From contig JAGTTD010000018.1 in assembly GCA_018398585.1 (NCBI GenBank), forward strand, positions 3,355,501 through 3,419,500: a stretch of 64,000 nt of DNA. Reading direction: 5' to 3'. The stretch's first letter is position 1. Each line of letters opens with the position of its first letter. Shown in pieces: positions 43,690-53,721 of this stretch. Both the position numbers and the translations under genes were made by a program. Below the pieces are notes generated by a model, which saw only the letters and a program-made list of their open reading frames with translations, was not told the DNA's origin and searched no databases. Origin of the DNA: Simmondsia chinensis (lineage: Eukaryota > Streptophyta > Magnoliopsida > Caryophyllales > Simmondsiaceae).

Positions 43690-43895
43690 ATTAAAATTAT
43701 TATATTTTAAAAAAGAGAGGCTATTTCCGAGTACCTAAGACCCTACATAGGTGGGTGAAGGCTAGCACTCTCATTCCCAATAACTCCGAGAGTCTGATAT
43801 CTCTTCACCTACTTATGCAAGGTCTAGGGGTGCTCGGAAACAGTCTCCCTTTGGGGTAGCACCCTGAAGAGAGAAGGCTGCTTACATACACTTAA
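43690..43895 (+). mobile_element. Au-like SINE pieces in the left foldback arm
   Basis: Two pieces: 43690-43725 (GGCTATTTCCGAGTACCTAA), and 43797-43892 (GGGGTGCTCGGAAACAGTCT, then CCTTTGGGGTAGCACCCTG and GAAGGCTGCTTACATAC). The second is cut off after TACATAC, before the tail present in the right arm. Confidence 0.7.
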
Positions 43896-44515
43896 CGTAC
43901 TCGACGTACTTCGCTTTAAATGGGTGGTAACGGTTATTGAATTTTAAACAGGTAGCACCCTTGAGTAATTTTTTTTATAGTTTACTCAACGTACTCGATT
44001 TGAAACGGAGTACGTTGAGTAATTTTATTTTTTCCCGAAAGTACAATTAATTTGTATTTTAAAAATTATTACATTAAAACTATTTTATATAAATAATTTA
44101 AATTTTCATAATCTTTTAAATTTTTTAAGAAAGTATATTAACTTTATCATAATATTGTATGTGTCATCTTTTTTATTATCATGCCATCTACCACATATTC
44201 TTTTGTGTTGTCATGTTATTTTTTTGAGTAACTATCCTGGTCACTTATATATAGTTGATACCTTTCCTGTCCTTTTCTAAATAATATTTTTCTTTTTGTT
44301 CTTTTTTGCAAAGTACTCTGCCCTTATTGTGTATAGTATTATTTTTGAAAATTTTTACCATTTATGTTTTCATCTAAAAAATAATGCATAATTTTCATAT
44401 ATACAATATTGGTTCAACAAAAATTTAATGAGTACCTAAATAATGAAATGACCTATATATATTATCGTTATTGTTCACTGTATTAAATATAGTAAGTAGA
44501 AAGCAACATACATAC

Positions 44516-44735
44516 TCAATGCTCCAATAGCTCTTGCCTATGCAGGGTCTAGAGGGATAGATGTACGCAGCCTTCTCTCTTTAGGGTGCTACCTTGAAGG
44601 GAGAATGTTTCCGAGCACCCCCAGACCTTGCATAAGTGGGTGAAGAAATATCAGACTCTCGGAGTTATTGAAACTGAGAGTGCTAGCCTTCACCTACCTA
44701 TGCAGGGCCTTGGGTACTCGGAAACAGCCTCTTTT
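44516..44735 (-). mobile_element. Au-like SINE pieces in the right foldback arm
   Basis: Mirror image of 43690-43895, including the spacer with ACTCTCGGAGTTATTG. It keeps more of the SINE 3' side (GATGTACGCAGCCTTCTCTC, then TATGCAGGGTCTAGAGGGA and TCTTGCC) than the left arm, but no clear TTG tail. Confidence 0.7.
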
Positions 44736-45055
44736 TTTTTTAAATACAATAATTTTAATGCAATAAATTAGCCATGCTTTTGGGAAAAAAATAAAATTAC
44801 TCAACGTACTCCATTTCAAATGGGGTACGTTGAGTAAGGTAAAAAAAATTTACTCAACATACTCCGTTTCAAATGGAGTCTGTTGAGTAAACTAAAAAAA
44901 AAAAAAAATATTACTCAACGTACGCCATTACAAAAGGCGTACGTTGAACAAGTTACAGTAAATAGTGTCATTTTGACAAATATTTTTGAAAGGGTGCCAT
45001 TTTGATAAAAAAAATTTTTAAATATGCCAATTGGGTAAAAAAATCTTCAAAAATA

Positions 45056-46204
45056 ACCATAGTTTGACTAGTCAATGACAATGACAACAAATTGGTAACA
45101 GACACTGAAAATATTATGTTAGTTTTAAGTTGTCGTTTGACCACCAAAAAAAAAAAAAAAACTTGTATTTTATTATAATAATATTTAGAAAAGATAAACT
45201 TTAAACTTTGAAATGTTAGATCAATATAAGTTTAAATAATGATTTGATGTTAACTATAAATTACTTACGCCGACTAAGGAACAAAAAATTAAATTAAAAG
45301 ATTATTATGTTTAAAGAAGAAAATAACAGAAATACATATATAAATGTATATGTAAAAGTAAAATATATTTTTAAAATAAATGATTTGTTAAAAAAAAATA
45401 CTGGAATAAAAATTTCAACAAAAAAATTTCAAAATATGTTTTCATTAAACATAATTTCTTTATTACATTTATTATGTATACAGTGTATAGTATGCTTATC
45501 ATAATTTGGAATACCTCACCTCAATGTGTGAGTTTCATATATATGTATATTTGTGATAAAATATGTATTTTATCAAGATTAGCTATATAATACACATTTT
45601 TTGTAAGGTTTTTTTTTTTTTTTTTTGTTTTTGTCTAAAAAAATAATTATGCTTATATCTAAATTATGTATTTTTATATATTTTATATTTTGCTAAATAT
45701 ATAAAGGTGCTCTCAAATTATTAACTAGTATCCAATCCCCTGTTACATCTGATACTTCTTGATCTTGCTATTATGGGGCACACGATACAAACAAAAGTCG
45801 AACTAATAGTTTTTAAATATTCAAAAACAATACCTAGATTTTTTAACTTTTTAATGTCATACCCAAAATATTTAAAACTTTTCAATGCCACATCTAAATT
45901 TTCAAAAGTTTTTAAATATTAAACCATAATATTAGTGTCATTAATATCCATTAGTTTTTAGCTTTTGTGAATTTTAAAAAGAGAAAATAATTTAAAAAAT
46001 TTTTATTTACATTTACAATACATTAAAAATATTTTAAATATATAAAAAGTTTATAAATATTTAAAAAAATAATTTTTAAAGTGTTACATCGATAAAACCT
46101 AATAGATGTGAGCGGACGTTGATATCAAGGTGTGACGCTTAGAATTTTTTGGAAAGTTTAGACGTCATATTGTAAAATTTGAAAGCATAAAATTAAAGTG
46201 ACTT
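45056..46204. other. AT-rich non-coding stretch downstream of the DUF26 gene
   Basis: No kinase exons or other coding sequence could be seen on the minus strand, where they would lie if the DUF26 gene were a full receptor kinase. Near 45820-46165 there are inverted copies of a TTTTAATGTCATACCC-type phrase, perhaps a small foldback. Confidence 0.45.
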
Positions 46205-47056
46205 TTAACTAATTTTCAATGAAACAATAAGAAACTGACCTTTGTTAAGGGCGGGAGTGGGTGAGGGGCGGGGGAGCAGTGGAAGAGGGGCGGGTGGGGG
46301 TGAAGTCAAATTAAAGAAAGGGCAAAGGTCATATCTCATCTGGCAGCTGGGCCCAACAAGCATGGCGCCCCACCTCCCCTCACTCGCCTTCGAGCCCGTG
46401 TAGTTTAACGCGTACATCAAGCATTCCCTGCATTCCCCAGGTCTAATATCTGGTGTACACTGCACCATACAATACACCTTCTGGTACTCTAAGTAAGTCT
46501 TCACATCCACCGCAAAATAGTACATCCTGGCCGTTGCTTCCTCTATCAGTCTTGTCAGCGTCATCTGTACCGTCCGATTCAGCAAACCCCCATCTGGGAC
46601 AATCCCTCTTGAGTAATTCAAGTTGCTTGAGGCCACCTCCATCTTGGAGAAAATCATACGGTTGGCGTAGCGCAGGATGCACCTGTGGTATAGAATGATG
46701 GCCTCCTTGGTGAAGCAAGCCTTCAGGAGATTGGCCCTGGCGTTTTCCACGCAAATCTGGCACGTCCTCGCCGTCAAATCACCACGGCAGTTGTAGAGGG
46801 CGTATACCTCATCGCCGCCGGATCCTACGGTGGTGTTGTGGAATCTGACGGCGGCGGGTGCGGCGGAGGTGAGATGAGAGAAGGCGGCTACGAGGTTGGA
46901 GTGAAAGGTGCTGTTGGGGAGGGTGTAGTTGCCCTTGTCGTACTGGCATATCGTGTCAGGAAGATCTGATCTCGCCTGAGCAAAGGAGAGGCTTGACAAC
47001 AAAAGGAGCACAATGATACAAGAAATTGTTGTAAAATTACAAGTTAAGAATCCCAT
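46205..47056 (-). CDS. DUF26 (Gnk2-type) cysteine-rich secretory protein or CRK ectodomain
   Basis: 283 codons from the ATG at 47054-47056. Residues 1-26 are a signal peptide with a Leu-rich core. Two Gnk2 domains follow, each with the C-x8-C-x2-C signature: Cys90-Cys99-Cys102 (CRGDLTARTCQIC) and Cys200-Cys209-Cys212 (CTPDIRPGECREC). Several N-x-S/T sites suggest glycosylation. Residues 252-270 are Pro-rich, as in the hinge before the membrane segment of cysteine-rich receptor-like kinases. Just after it the coding strand reads AACAAAGGTCAGTTTC, a possible splice donor (AAG/GTCAGT), where the first exon of such kinases normally ends. No transmembrane segment or kinase exon was found downstream. 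It is therefore either a secreted two-domain protein with an 11-residue read-through tail, or the surviving first exon of a kinase gene. Confidence 0.82.
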   Translation of the reverse strand: MGFLTCNFTTISCIIVLLLLSSLSFAQARSDLPDTICQYDKGNYTLPNSTFHSNLVAAFSHLTSAAPAAVRFHNTTVGSGGDEVYALYNCRGDLTARTCQICVENARANLLKACFTKEAIILYHRCILRYANRMIFSKMEVASSNLNYSRGIVPDGGLLNRTVQMTLTRLIEEATARMYYFAVDVKTYLEYQKVYCMVQCTPDIRPGECRECLMYALNYTGSKASEGRWGAMLVGPSCQMRYDLCPFFNLTSPPPAPLPLLPRPSPTPALNKGQFLIVSLKIS

Positions 47057-47603
47057 GATGGATCGATCGTCAACGATCCTAGTTTTGTACGTGTTCTGCT
47101 TCTGCTTCTACTTGTGTCCATTTTAAAAGCAAAAAAAAAAAATTAAAAAATTAAAAAAAAATCCAACGATGAATAGTATGCATGCACCAAAAAATATCGA
47201 TTATCGCCTTTTTTAGGATTTCTCATATATTAATTTTTTTTTGACAATATAAATGTTAATTAAATACATTATCCAACAAAAAAAAGTTCACATGTTAGTA
47301 CCTTAAATTTTGGTGCATTAACAAGTATAGGACTAGGGAAATAGCGAAGGAATGATGGACCTGTAAGCAAATAATGACAAGTTTTCGGTTCAAAAAATAA
47401 TGACAGCACTTATATTTTTTTGCACAATTATTTGTATTCTTTTATTAAATATATGTAACTTTTAGATTAAAATATTATTTCATAAAGTTTGTGAAATAAA
47501 AAGTTAATACATCAAATTTTAGAGTATTAATATTTAATTTACCCTAAAAAACATGCCGATGCACCAAAGTAATGGCTTTATTGTTACAATGAAAATTGGT
47601 GTT
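47057..47603. other. 5' flank of the DUF26 gene
   Basis: AT-rich upstream region with A-runs. No clear TATA box was found at a good distance from the ATG. No other gene seen. Confidence 0.4.
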
Positions 47604-48045
47604 GGAATGCAAATTAGCAGTATCGGGTGAAGTTTGGAGCTGTTTAGGGTTCATCAGGTTGAAAATTCAGTTTAGTTAATTGAGGGTATTGGCAGGAAGG
47701 CTGGGAAGGAACGTGAGAGGCACGCGGGAGCTAGCAATGGCTAAGGCACGTGCCCGGCACCTACCGCTACGGCAAAATTTTGATATTTTAGTTAGTTTAG
47801 CTAATTTCTTGCAGTTCTGGGTATTTTGTTGCATTTAGTTTTATTAAGCAATTTTTATTCCTTTTAATTCTAGAGTATAAATAGTTAATGGAAGTGTTTT
47901 GTTAGGTTTTATCCAAAAAAGATCAATCCTATCTCTCTCTTAATCTTCTTCTCCCTAATCATTCTCAATCTATTTCTTCTTCTCTCTCATACTCTATTTC
48001 TATTACTTGGTTTGATTTGGGAATTAAGTTCCCTGTATTAAGTCT
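47604..48045 (+). mobile_element. LTR-like segment, truncated
   Basis: Begins TGTTGGAATGC, has TATAAATAG at 47876-47884, and then a pyrimidine-rich leader (ATCTCTCTCTTAATC and TTCTTCTCTCTC) before running into the motif-rich relic at 48046. This resembles the promoter half of a plant LTR. No partner LTR or primer site is visible, so the call is tentative. Confidence 0.3.
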
Positions 48046-48470
48046 AGATTGTATACGAGCCAACTGGGGCTGCATATGAGCAAAGTTGAGCAGGAGCTCG
48101 TCAGGCTTGTTTGCATTTAGCTCGAGCTTGGCTCAGCTGAATTGGAACTCAGTTAGCGAGTTCTGAACTAAACTTGCTTTATTTGTACATATTTACACGA
48201 TTCAGGCTCACGTAGGCTCAAACTTAGCTTATTTAGTATCAAACTAGGCTTGAATTGGCATAATTATGCAAAAATTTAGTTACCATAGGCTCATCTACGC
48301 TCATTTTGGCTTAGAGCCTAGGCGCTCGAGCTTCACTAGGTTGACGCCAAGCTTGGTAAGCTAAACGAGCCAGCTCGGCTTGCCTCAGGTTCAAAATGAG
48401 CCGAGTGCTTCGAGCTTTACAGCTCGCAAGAGCTTGTGTGCAGGCTCAACACGTTTACGCCCCTAGAGAC
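48046..48470. mobile_element. GAGCTC/AGGCTC-rich relic (hAT-MITE-like)
   Basis: Dense motifs of GAGCTCG, GGCTCA and GCTTG in both orientations. The right end CAGGCTCAACACGTTTACGC then CCCTAG has an imperfect inverted partner at the left (TAGATTGTATACGAGCC). Same class as 2085-2640. No clear target duplication. Confidence 0.45.
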
Positions 48471-48587
48471 AGCACCTAAGCCTAGTGGATTTGAATGAAA
48501 CCCCACTTAAGCTTATTTATGGACCTCATATGTCAATTTCCCGGAATAAGTTCAGGTTCGATGAAATTTCACAACTGCAGCTGCTTC

Positions 48588-49250
48588 CTATAAAGTAGAC
48601 GCTGAAGACAACGTCTCCACAGGAGGAGATGCCTGGACTACAGGGACTCGGGACACATCCTCCCATGACAAAGATACTACTGGAAGAGGGGTACGGCTAG
48701 TGGTCTGGGCTTTGCCTTTTGCCCTTTTTGTCCTTCTTGGCTGTGGAGCCTCTGAAGGAAGCTCTTTCCTGCCCTCTGCAACATCTTTCTTTCTTTTCCC
48801 AGAGGCCTTTCGGCCTTCAACCGCACTCTTCTTCCTTTTCTTCTCTGCCTTTTCTACCTCGTAACAACAGGCTTCCATAATCTTGACGATATCCACATCC
48901 GCCTCATGTCCTAAAAAGAAAATAATAAGAATAGCCCAAAACAAAAGTAAGTGATATAAGTTTAGAAAAAATAACGTAAGAAAAGGATTCCCTCATAAGG
49001 AGAAAATCACTCACTGCTAGCCAGCTTGGTACATAAACCCGCCTTGATTAGCACCCTCTCTTGTGCCAATATCTCCTTGGTGGCCAAAAACCGTGAGCTC
49101 AAGTCGTTTTCAAAATAATGGACCACCTCTTTATCTAGGGGTGATAACTCCTCCTTAGAAGGGATACTACCCTTATTTAACACGGTCCAGTAAGTAGGAA
49201 TGTGGATTGGATGCAAGGGTTTCACCCAAACAAATTTATTCTACCAAAAA
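48588..49250 (-). pseudogene. 3' fragment of a spliced retroelement-type protein gene
   Basis: The upstream exon (49015 to about 49250) reads HPIHIPTYWTVLNKGSIPSK, EELSPLDKEVVHYFENDLSS and RFLATKEILAQERVLIKAGL. The donor A/GTGAGT lies at 49009-49014, and the acceptor TTTTCTTTTTAG is just right of 48910. Removing this 104-bp intron keeps the frame into HEADVDIVKIMEACCYEVEK and a basic tail (KKRKKSAVEGRKASGKRKK), ending at a stop at 48588-48590. The style matches the plant proteins annotated as putative gypsy-type transposase. The 5' part is missing: upstream of 49260 the sequence changes, and an Au-like scrap (GGAGGCTGTTTTTGAGGACC) lies at about 49309-49330. Identity is inferred from memory of the family. 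Confidence 0.45.
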
Positions 49251-49519
49251 TTTGGCTTAGAGGGGTTACTCTCCACAAATTTGATCCCTACCTCACCCTT
49301 AACCTGAGGGAGGCTGTTTTTGAGGACCCCCAACTTGAAAAGCTTGTTAACAGCAACAAAGCCTAGCAGCCTGGCAGCAAGAGAGCAAATAAGCATATAA
49401 GCACGGCAAAGCTAGAAAATAAAGGCAGAGAAATAGCAGATCGCAAATAAGCCAATAAACAGCTAGTCAATCAGGAGCTCAGATCGCACATAAGCGCCCC
49501 GAATCTAAACTATCCTAAA

Positions 49520-50335
49520 GTCCTACAACACTAGAGGTAGCACAAAAAGATGGACTACCCTACTCCACATTGCTACATCTGCTACTCTTATACTAGCCCT
49601 CTACTGGGCTCTATTTAAGGCCATCTCCTCCCAAAGGTTTAGGTGGGTGAGATCTTGTCTGATCGTCTCCAGCCATCTCTTCTTTGGCCTGCCTTTCCCT
49701 CTCCTGCCTAGCGTAGTATGTGGCTGCTCGCATCTCCTGACTGAAGCAGTGCTCGGTCTCCTCCTATCATGTCCAAACCACCTCAAACGTTGCTCCCTTA
49801 ATTTATCCTCAATGGAGGCCATGCCCAATTCACCTCTTATGACGTCGTTCCTGATCCTATATTTCCTTGTGTGTCTGCACATCCACCGCAGCATCCTCAT
49901 CTCCGCCACCTTCATCTTTTGTGTATGATGTTGTTTCATTACCCTACACTCCGCCCCATAGGACATGGCTAGCCTCACTACCGTCTTATAGTATCTTCCC
50001 TTTAGCTTTGAGGGAAACTTTCCATCGCAAAGTACCGCCGAGGCCATTCTCCATTTATGCCATCTTACTTTAATTCTGTTGTTGACATCCTCGTCAACTT
50101 CACCATTGTGTTGTATCATGGACCCCAAGTATCTGAAACTCTCCTTTCTCGGTATAAAGTCCGATCCAATCTTGACGTCTTCTGTGCTAGACATGGTGGT
50201 GGGATCGAACTTGAGCACCATGTACTCGGTCTTGGATCTACTGAGTCGTAAGCCCTTCGATTCCAATGCCCTTCTCCACAGTTCTAGCTTCTCATTAACC
50301 TCATCCCGCGATTCCCCCACCAGAACTATGTAAAC
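49520..50335 (-). mobile_element. LINE-D, 5'-truncated relative of LINE-B
   Basis: A 5'-truncated copy starting just inside the RT after the catalytic box (IVLVGESRDEVNEKLELWRR). It runs open through SFRYLGSMIQHNGEVDEDVN, MSYGAECRVMKQHHTQKMKV, AEMRMLRWMCRHTRKYRIRN and RGKGRPKKRWLETIRQDL to about 49601. The order and wording match LINE-B where they overlap (KLELWRMALESKGLRLSRS). About 245 codons are uninterrupted, so this copy is younger or better preserved than LINE-B. The 3' UTR ends near 49520. Confidence 0.88.
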
Positions 50336-50564
50336 TGTTAAAAGCACGTACCAAGGTACACCTCCTTGGATGATCTTAGTAGGATGGCATAAATGGATGA
50401 GTAAAACGATTGCGAAAGGGGGTTTACTTGGGAAAAAAGAAACAATCGGATAAGTAAAATGGCTGCACGTGGCACCACATTAAAGAAGCCTCAAATACTG
50501 TGATTTATAACTTATCCAAAAACCAGGGCTAGAAGCCTTTGCACTGTCACATTAACAGTTTATT

Positions 50565-50805
50565 CTAACTCAGCCTTATTAACGGCCGGGGGCTCAAGGT
50601 TATTTATGTGTTTTATTTTAACTCAGCCTTATTAACGGCTGGGGGCTCAAGGTTATTTACGTATTTTATTCTAACTTAGCCTAGTTAACGGCTGGGAACT
50701 CAAGGTTTTTTGCTTATTTTAATTTAGCTCAGCTTTATTAAGAGCTGGAGGATTAATGTTACTATGTGATTTATTTATACCTCAGCCCAATTAACGGCTG
50801 AGGAA
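50565..50805. repeat. Minisatellite 1, ~50-65-bp units
   Basis: About five units around AACTCAGCCTTATTAACGGC, then TGGGGGCTCAAGGTTATTTA. The last unit reads CCTCAGCCCAATTAACGGCT then GAGG. Each unit contains an AGCC...GGCT inverted repeat that could form a small hairpin. Confidence 0.85.
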
Positions 50806-50869
50806 ATAGAAGTTGTAATCTGCTTCAAGTAAAATGGGGAATATGGAATCATTCAAAAGCGGTAAATTC

Positions 50870-51715
50870 CTAGTAACATCGGGAGTCATCGGTTGTGTAT
50901 GCCCCACCTAACACTGGGGGTTGGCGGTGAGCTCCCACTAACATCGGAAGTCCGCGGTTGTGTATGCCCCATCTAACACTAGGGGCTAGCAGTAAATTCC
51001 CACTTACATCGAGAGTCCGAGGTTGTGTATGCCCCATCTAACATTGGGGGCTGGCGGTGAACTCCCACTAACATCGAGAGTTTGCGGTTGTTTATGCCCC
51101 ATCTAACACTGGGAGCTAGCGATTCCCACTAACATCGGGAGTCCGCGGTTGTGTATGCCCCATCGAACACTGGGGGCTGGCGGTGAACTCCCACTGACAT
51201 CGGGAGTCTGCAGTTGTTTATGCCCCATCCAGCATTGGGGGCTGGCAATGAATTCCCACAAACATCGAGAGTCCGCGGTTATGTATGCCCATCTAACACT
51301 GAGGGCTGGCGATGAACTCCCACTAACATCGGAAGTCCGCAGTTATGTATGCCCCATCTAACACTGGGGGCTGGCAGTAAATTCCCACTAACATCGGAAA
51401 TCCGCGGTTGTATATGCCCCATCTAACACTGGGGGCTGGCGGTGAACTCCCACTAACATCAGGAGTCCGCGGTTGTGTATGCCCCATCTAACACTGGGGG
51501 CTGGTGGTGAACTCCCACTAACATCAGGAGTATGTGGTTGTTTATGCCCCATCTAACACTGGGGGCTAGCGGTGAAGTTCCACTAACATCGGGAGTCCGC
51601 GATTGTGTATGCCCTATCTAACACTGGGGACTAGCGATGATTTCCCACTAACATCGGGAGTTTGTGGTTGTTTATGCCCCATCTAACATTGGGGGCTGAC
51701 GGTTGTGATTCGGTC
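50870..51715. repeat. Minisatellite 2, ~65-bp units, about 13 copies
   Basis: The phrase TATGCCCCATCTAACACTGG recurs near 50898, 50965, 51031, 51096, 51160, 51221, 51280, 51349, 51415, 51480, 51546, 51610 and 51676. Between copies runs GGGGCTGGCGGTGAACTCCC then ACTAACATCGGGAGTCCGCG. Units are 60-67 bp and differ by a few bases each. The CTAACACTGGGGGCT and CTAACATCGGGAGT half-units look related to each other. Confidence 0.92.
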
Positions 51716-52077
51716 CAAGTAGCATTTAGCGCATGTAGTTATTTATATATAAAAACTCCCATTAGACATTAAAAGTCTGCAATTATCCAAATTCATCTGA
51801 TAACCAAGGATAAGAAGCTTGCTACATCTTAAACTAACATAAAGAAATTTATACAGGTACACGCGTTAGCATAATTTCACAAAGCAATCTACTAGTTGTA
51901 TAAGTATCCGCCCAGTTAACAACAAAGGCTGAATATTATACAAAAGCGCAAGATTGCATTGACTTCAAAACTAGTCACTATTACTGCTAACAAAATACAA
52001 ATCTACGAGCAAAATATCAAAAGAAAGAGTACACCATCCGTTTACTACAAGAACAAAACTTTAACCGTCGGCTAACT
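51716..52077. other. Unique-looking stretch before the Athila-like element
   Basis: AT-rich, no gene seen. Ends with CTAAC, the left copy of the target duplication. Confidence 0.4.
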
Positions 52078-53709
52078 GATGTATTTTTCTACGTCTATCA
52101 AAATTTAATATTTAACCCTATCTACTAAACACATCTAAATTATAGTATAGAACGAGAGGGTGTCGAACCACAGGGACTAAGAGTGCGTGAAATTATTCTA
52201 TAACTTAAATTGATTTAAATAACATTGAGAGATTTTTGTATTGATTAATCTAAAGAAATGAAAATTAAACTAAGGCAATCTACTCTACGCTCAAAGGTGC
52301 ATTAAATTGGAACCTAGGGTTTCGAATCCATCATTAGCCAATTATTTTTGCGTTAACTTTTAAATTAGGATTATTAATTGTCACACGGGTAGTGATTTAG
52401 GCTAGAAGCTTCGACCTACTAAGGAGATGTTGTTAGTATCGCGTATTGACCCAATCAAATTAAAGCATAACGAAAATAGGCTCTACCTAACGTATTATTA
52501 ATGATTACGTATTGACCTTATCTAACTAAAGCATAGAGAAGATAGGCTTTAATTAACAATTCGGTTAATACTATTACGTAATTAATTAATCCTAAGGCTA
52601 CAAGCATAAAGAATTAATTTATAAATATCAATCTCAACAATTAAAAGTTACAAACTCAATAATCATATTAATTGAATAAACAACTAAAGCACAATACTTC
52701 GTAGTATTTATCATAATCAAGCAATTCATGTAACAAATAAATTATCCCGTAATTAAATGTATACAAAAGTAAAAAGGCTAAGACTTTATCTAACCCCAGA
52801 GAGCAAGTTAGCTGTCCATCAAGGATGATTTGGTGAAGGAGGAGATGAACGAACTCATGTCAATCTTCACGCTAATTTCGCCCCCGTTCCAATTTAATGA
52901 AAAAATTAGAAAAAGAAATTGAGAGGAGAGCGAAAGAGCTCAGCGAAAGAGTTGTTGCGATGGTGAAGAACACCTAGAAAACAGGGGCCAAGCTGTGGTT
53001 TTATCCCCTCTCCAAACCGACTTTCCCTTTTAATGAACCCTACGCGCACTGCTGTGGCCTGGATCGTGATGGGCTTGAGCTGTTGTCGGTTGAACGGGGA
53101 TGCGGGTGGTGATGGAGGTTTGTGGGCTTGACGATGGTGGCTAGGCAACTGTTGTACATGGGCTGGTGAACGCAGGTGTTGGGCGGAGCTAGACAGATGA
53201 GGACACAGGTCTGGGCAGGATTGGGTCTTAGTGGTTAACAGTGATGACGATGGGCTTGCGCTAGGCTGCGTTGAGTCACTACTGGTGGGCCTGGTTTGCG
53301 TGGGCTGAAAAGGGGAAGTTGATGTAGGGTTGCCGGTGTCGGATCTGACAGTGCTGGTTGGGGTCGAAGTAGGTGCGGGTCTGACAATGCAGGTTCGGGT
53401 CGGAGTAGGTGCGGGTCGGATCTAAGCTACGTGGGCTAAAGGTTGATGATGGTGCCGATAAAGAATCGGACGGAGGTCTGGACATGGGTCGATCTTCGAT
53501 CATACGATTTTGTCCCAATCTCTAATTGACTTGATTTAATTATTTACACATCGAATTTGTCTTATTTGCACCAGATTTGACAATTTCTCGAATTTTACTC
53601 TTCAAGCGTATAAGCATTAAAATTGTCAAAGTGAGTATAAATTTATAAGTAAACAGGTGCAAAATAACTAAAATAGCAATTAAATGATGCGTAAATATGA
53701 GATGCATCA
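52078..53709 (-). repeat. 3' LTR of the Athila-like element
   Basis: 1,632 bp. Carries a small tandem duplication near 53360-53415 (the GGGTCGGAGTAGGTGCGGGT-type phrase twice) absent from the 5' LTR, which accounts for much of the length difference. Confidence 0.92.
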
Positions 53710-53721
53710 ACACCCCCGCAC
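53710..53721 (-). promoter_or_regulatory. Polypurine tract of the Athila-like element
   Basis: Complement of ACACCCCCGCAC, giving GTGCGGGGGTGT directly next to the 3' LTR. Confidence 0.65.

Larger units (their letters stand above)
43430..45045. mobile_element. Mutator-like foldback element with mirrored SINE pieces
   Basis: 1,616 bp starting GATTTTTTTACCCAATTGGC and ending with its complement. TTCAAAAATA at 43420-43429 and 45046-45055 is the target duplication (9-10 bp, as in Mutator-like elements). The arms are inverted repeats of roughly 480-530 bp. Each arm holds ~40-bp palindromes made of TACTCAACGTACTCC and its complement (near 43555, 43605, 43980, 44795, 44850, 44915). Each also carries Au-like SINE pieces in mirror image. 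The middle (about 43905-44510) is AT-rich. No transposase is encoded. The transcript would fold into a long hairpin. Confidence 0.85.

Noticed and set aside
46443..46763. Additional frames overlapping the DUF26 gene on both strands
   Set aside because: They are out-of-frame readings of the DUF26 coding sequence with no family features of their own.
50870..51715. CRISPR-like look of regularly spaced repeats
   Set aside because: There are no unique spacers between constant repeats: the whole ~65-bp unit is repeated. The context is plant nuclear DNA, so it is a minisatellite.
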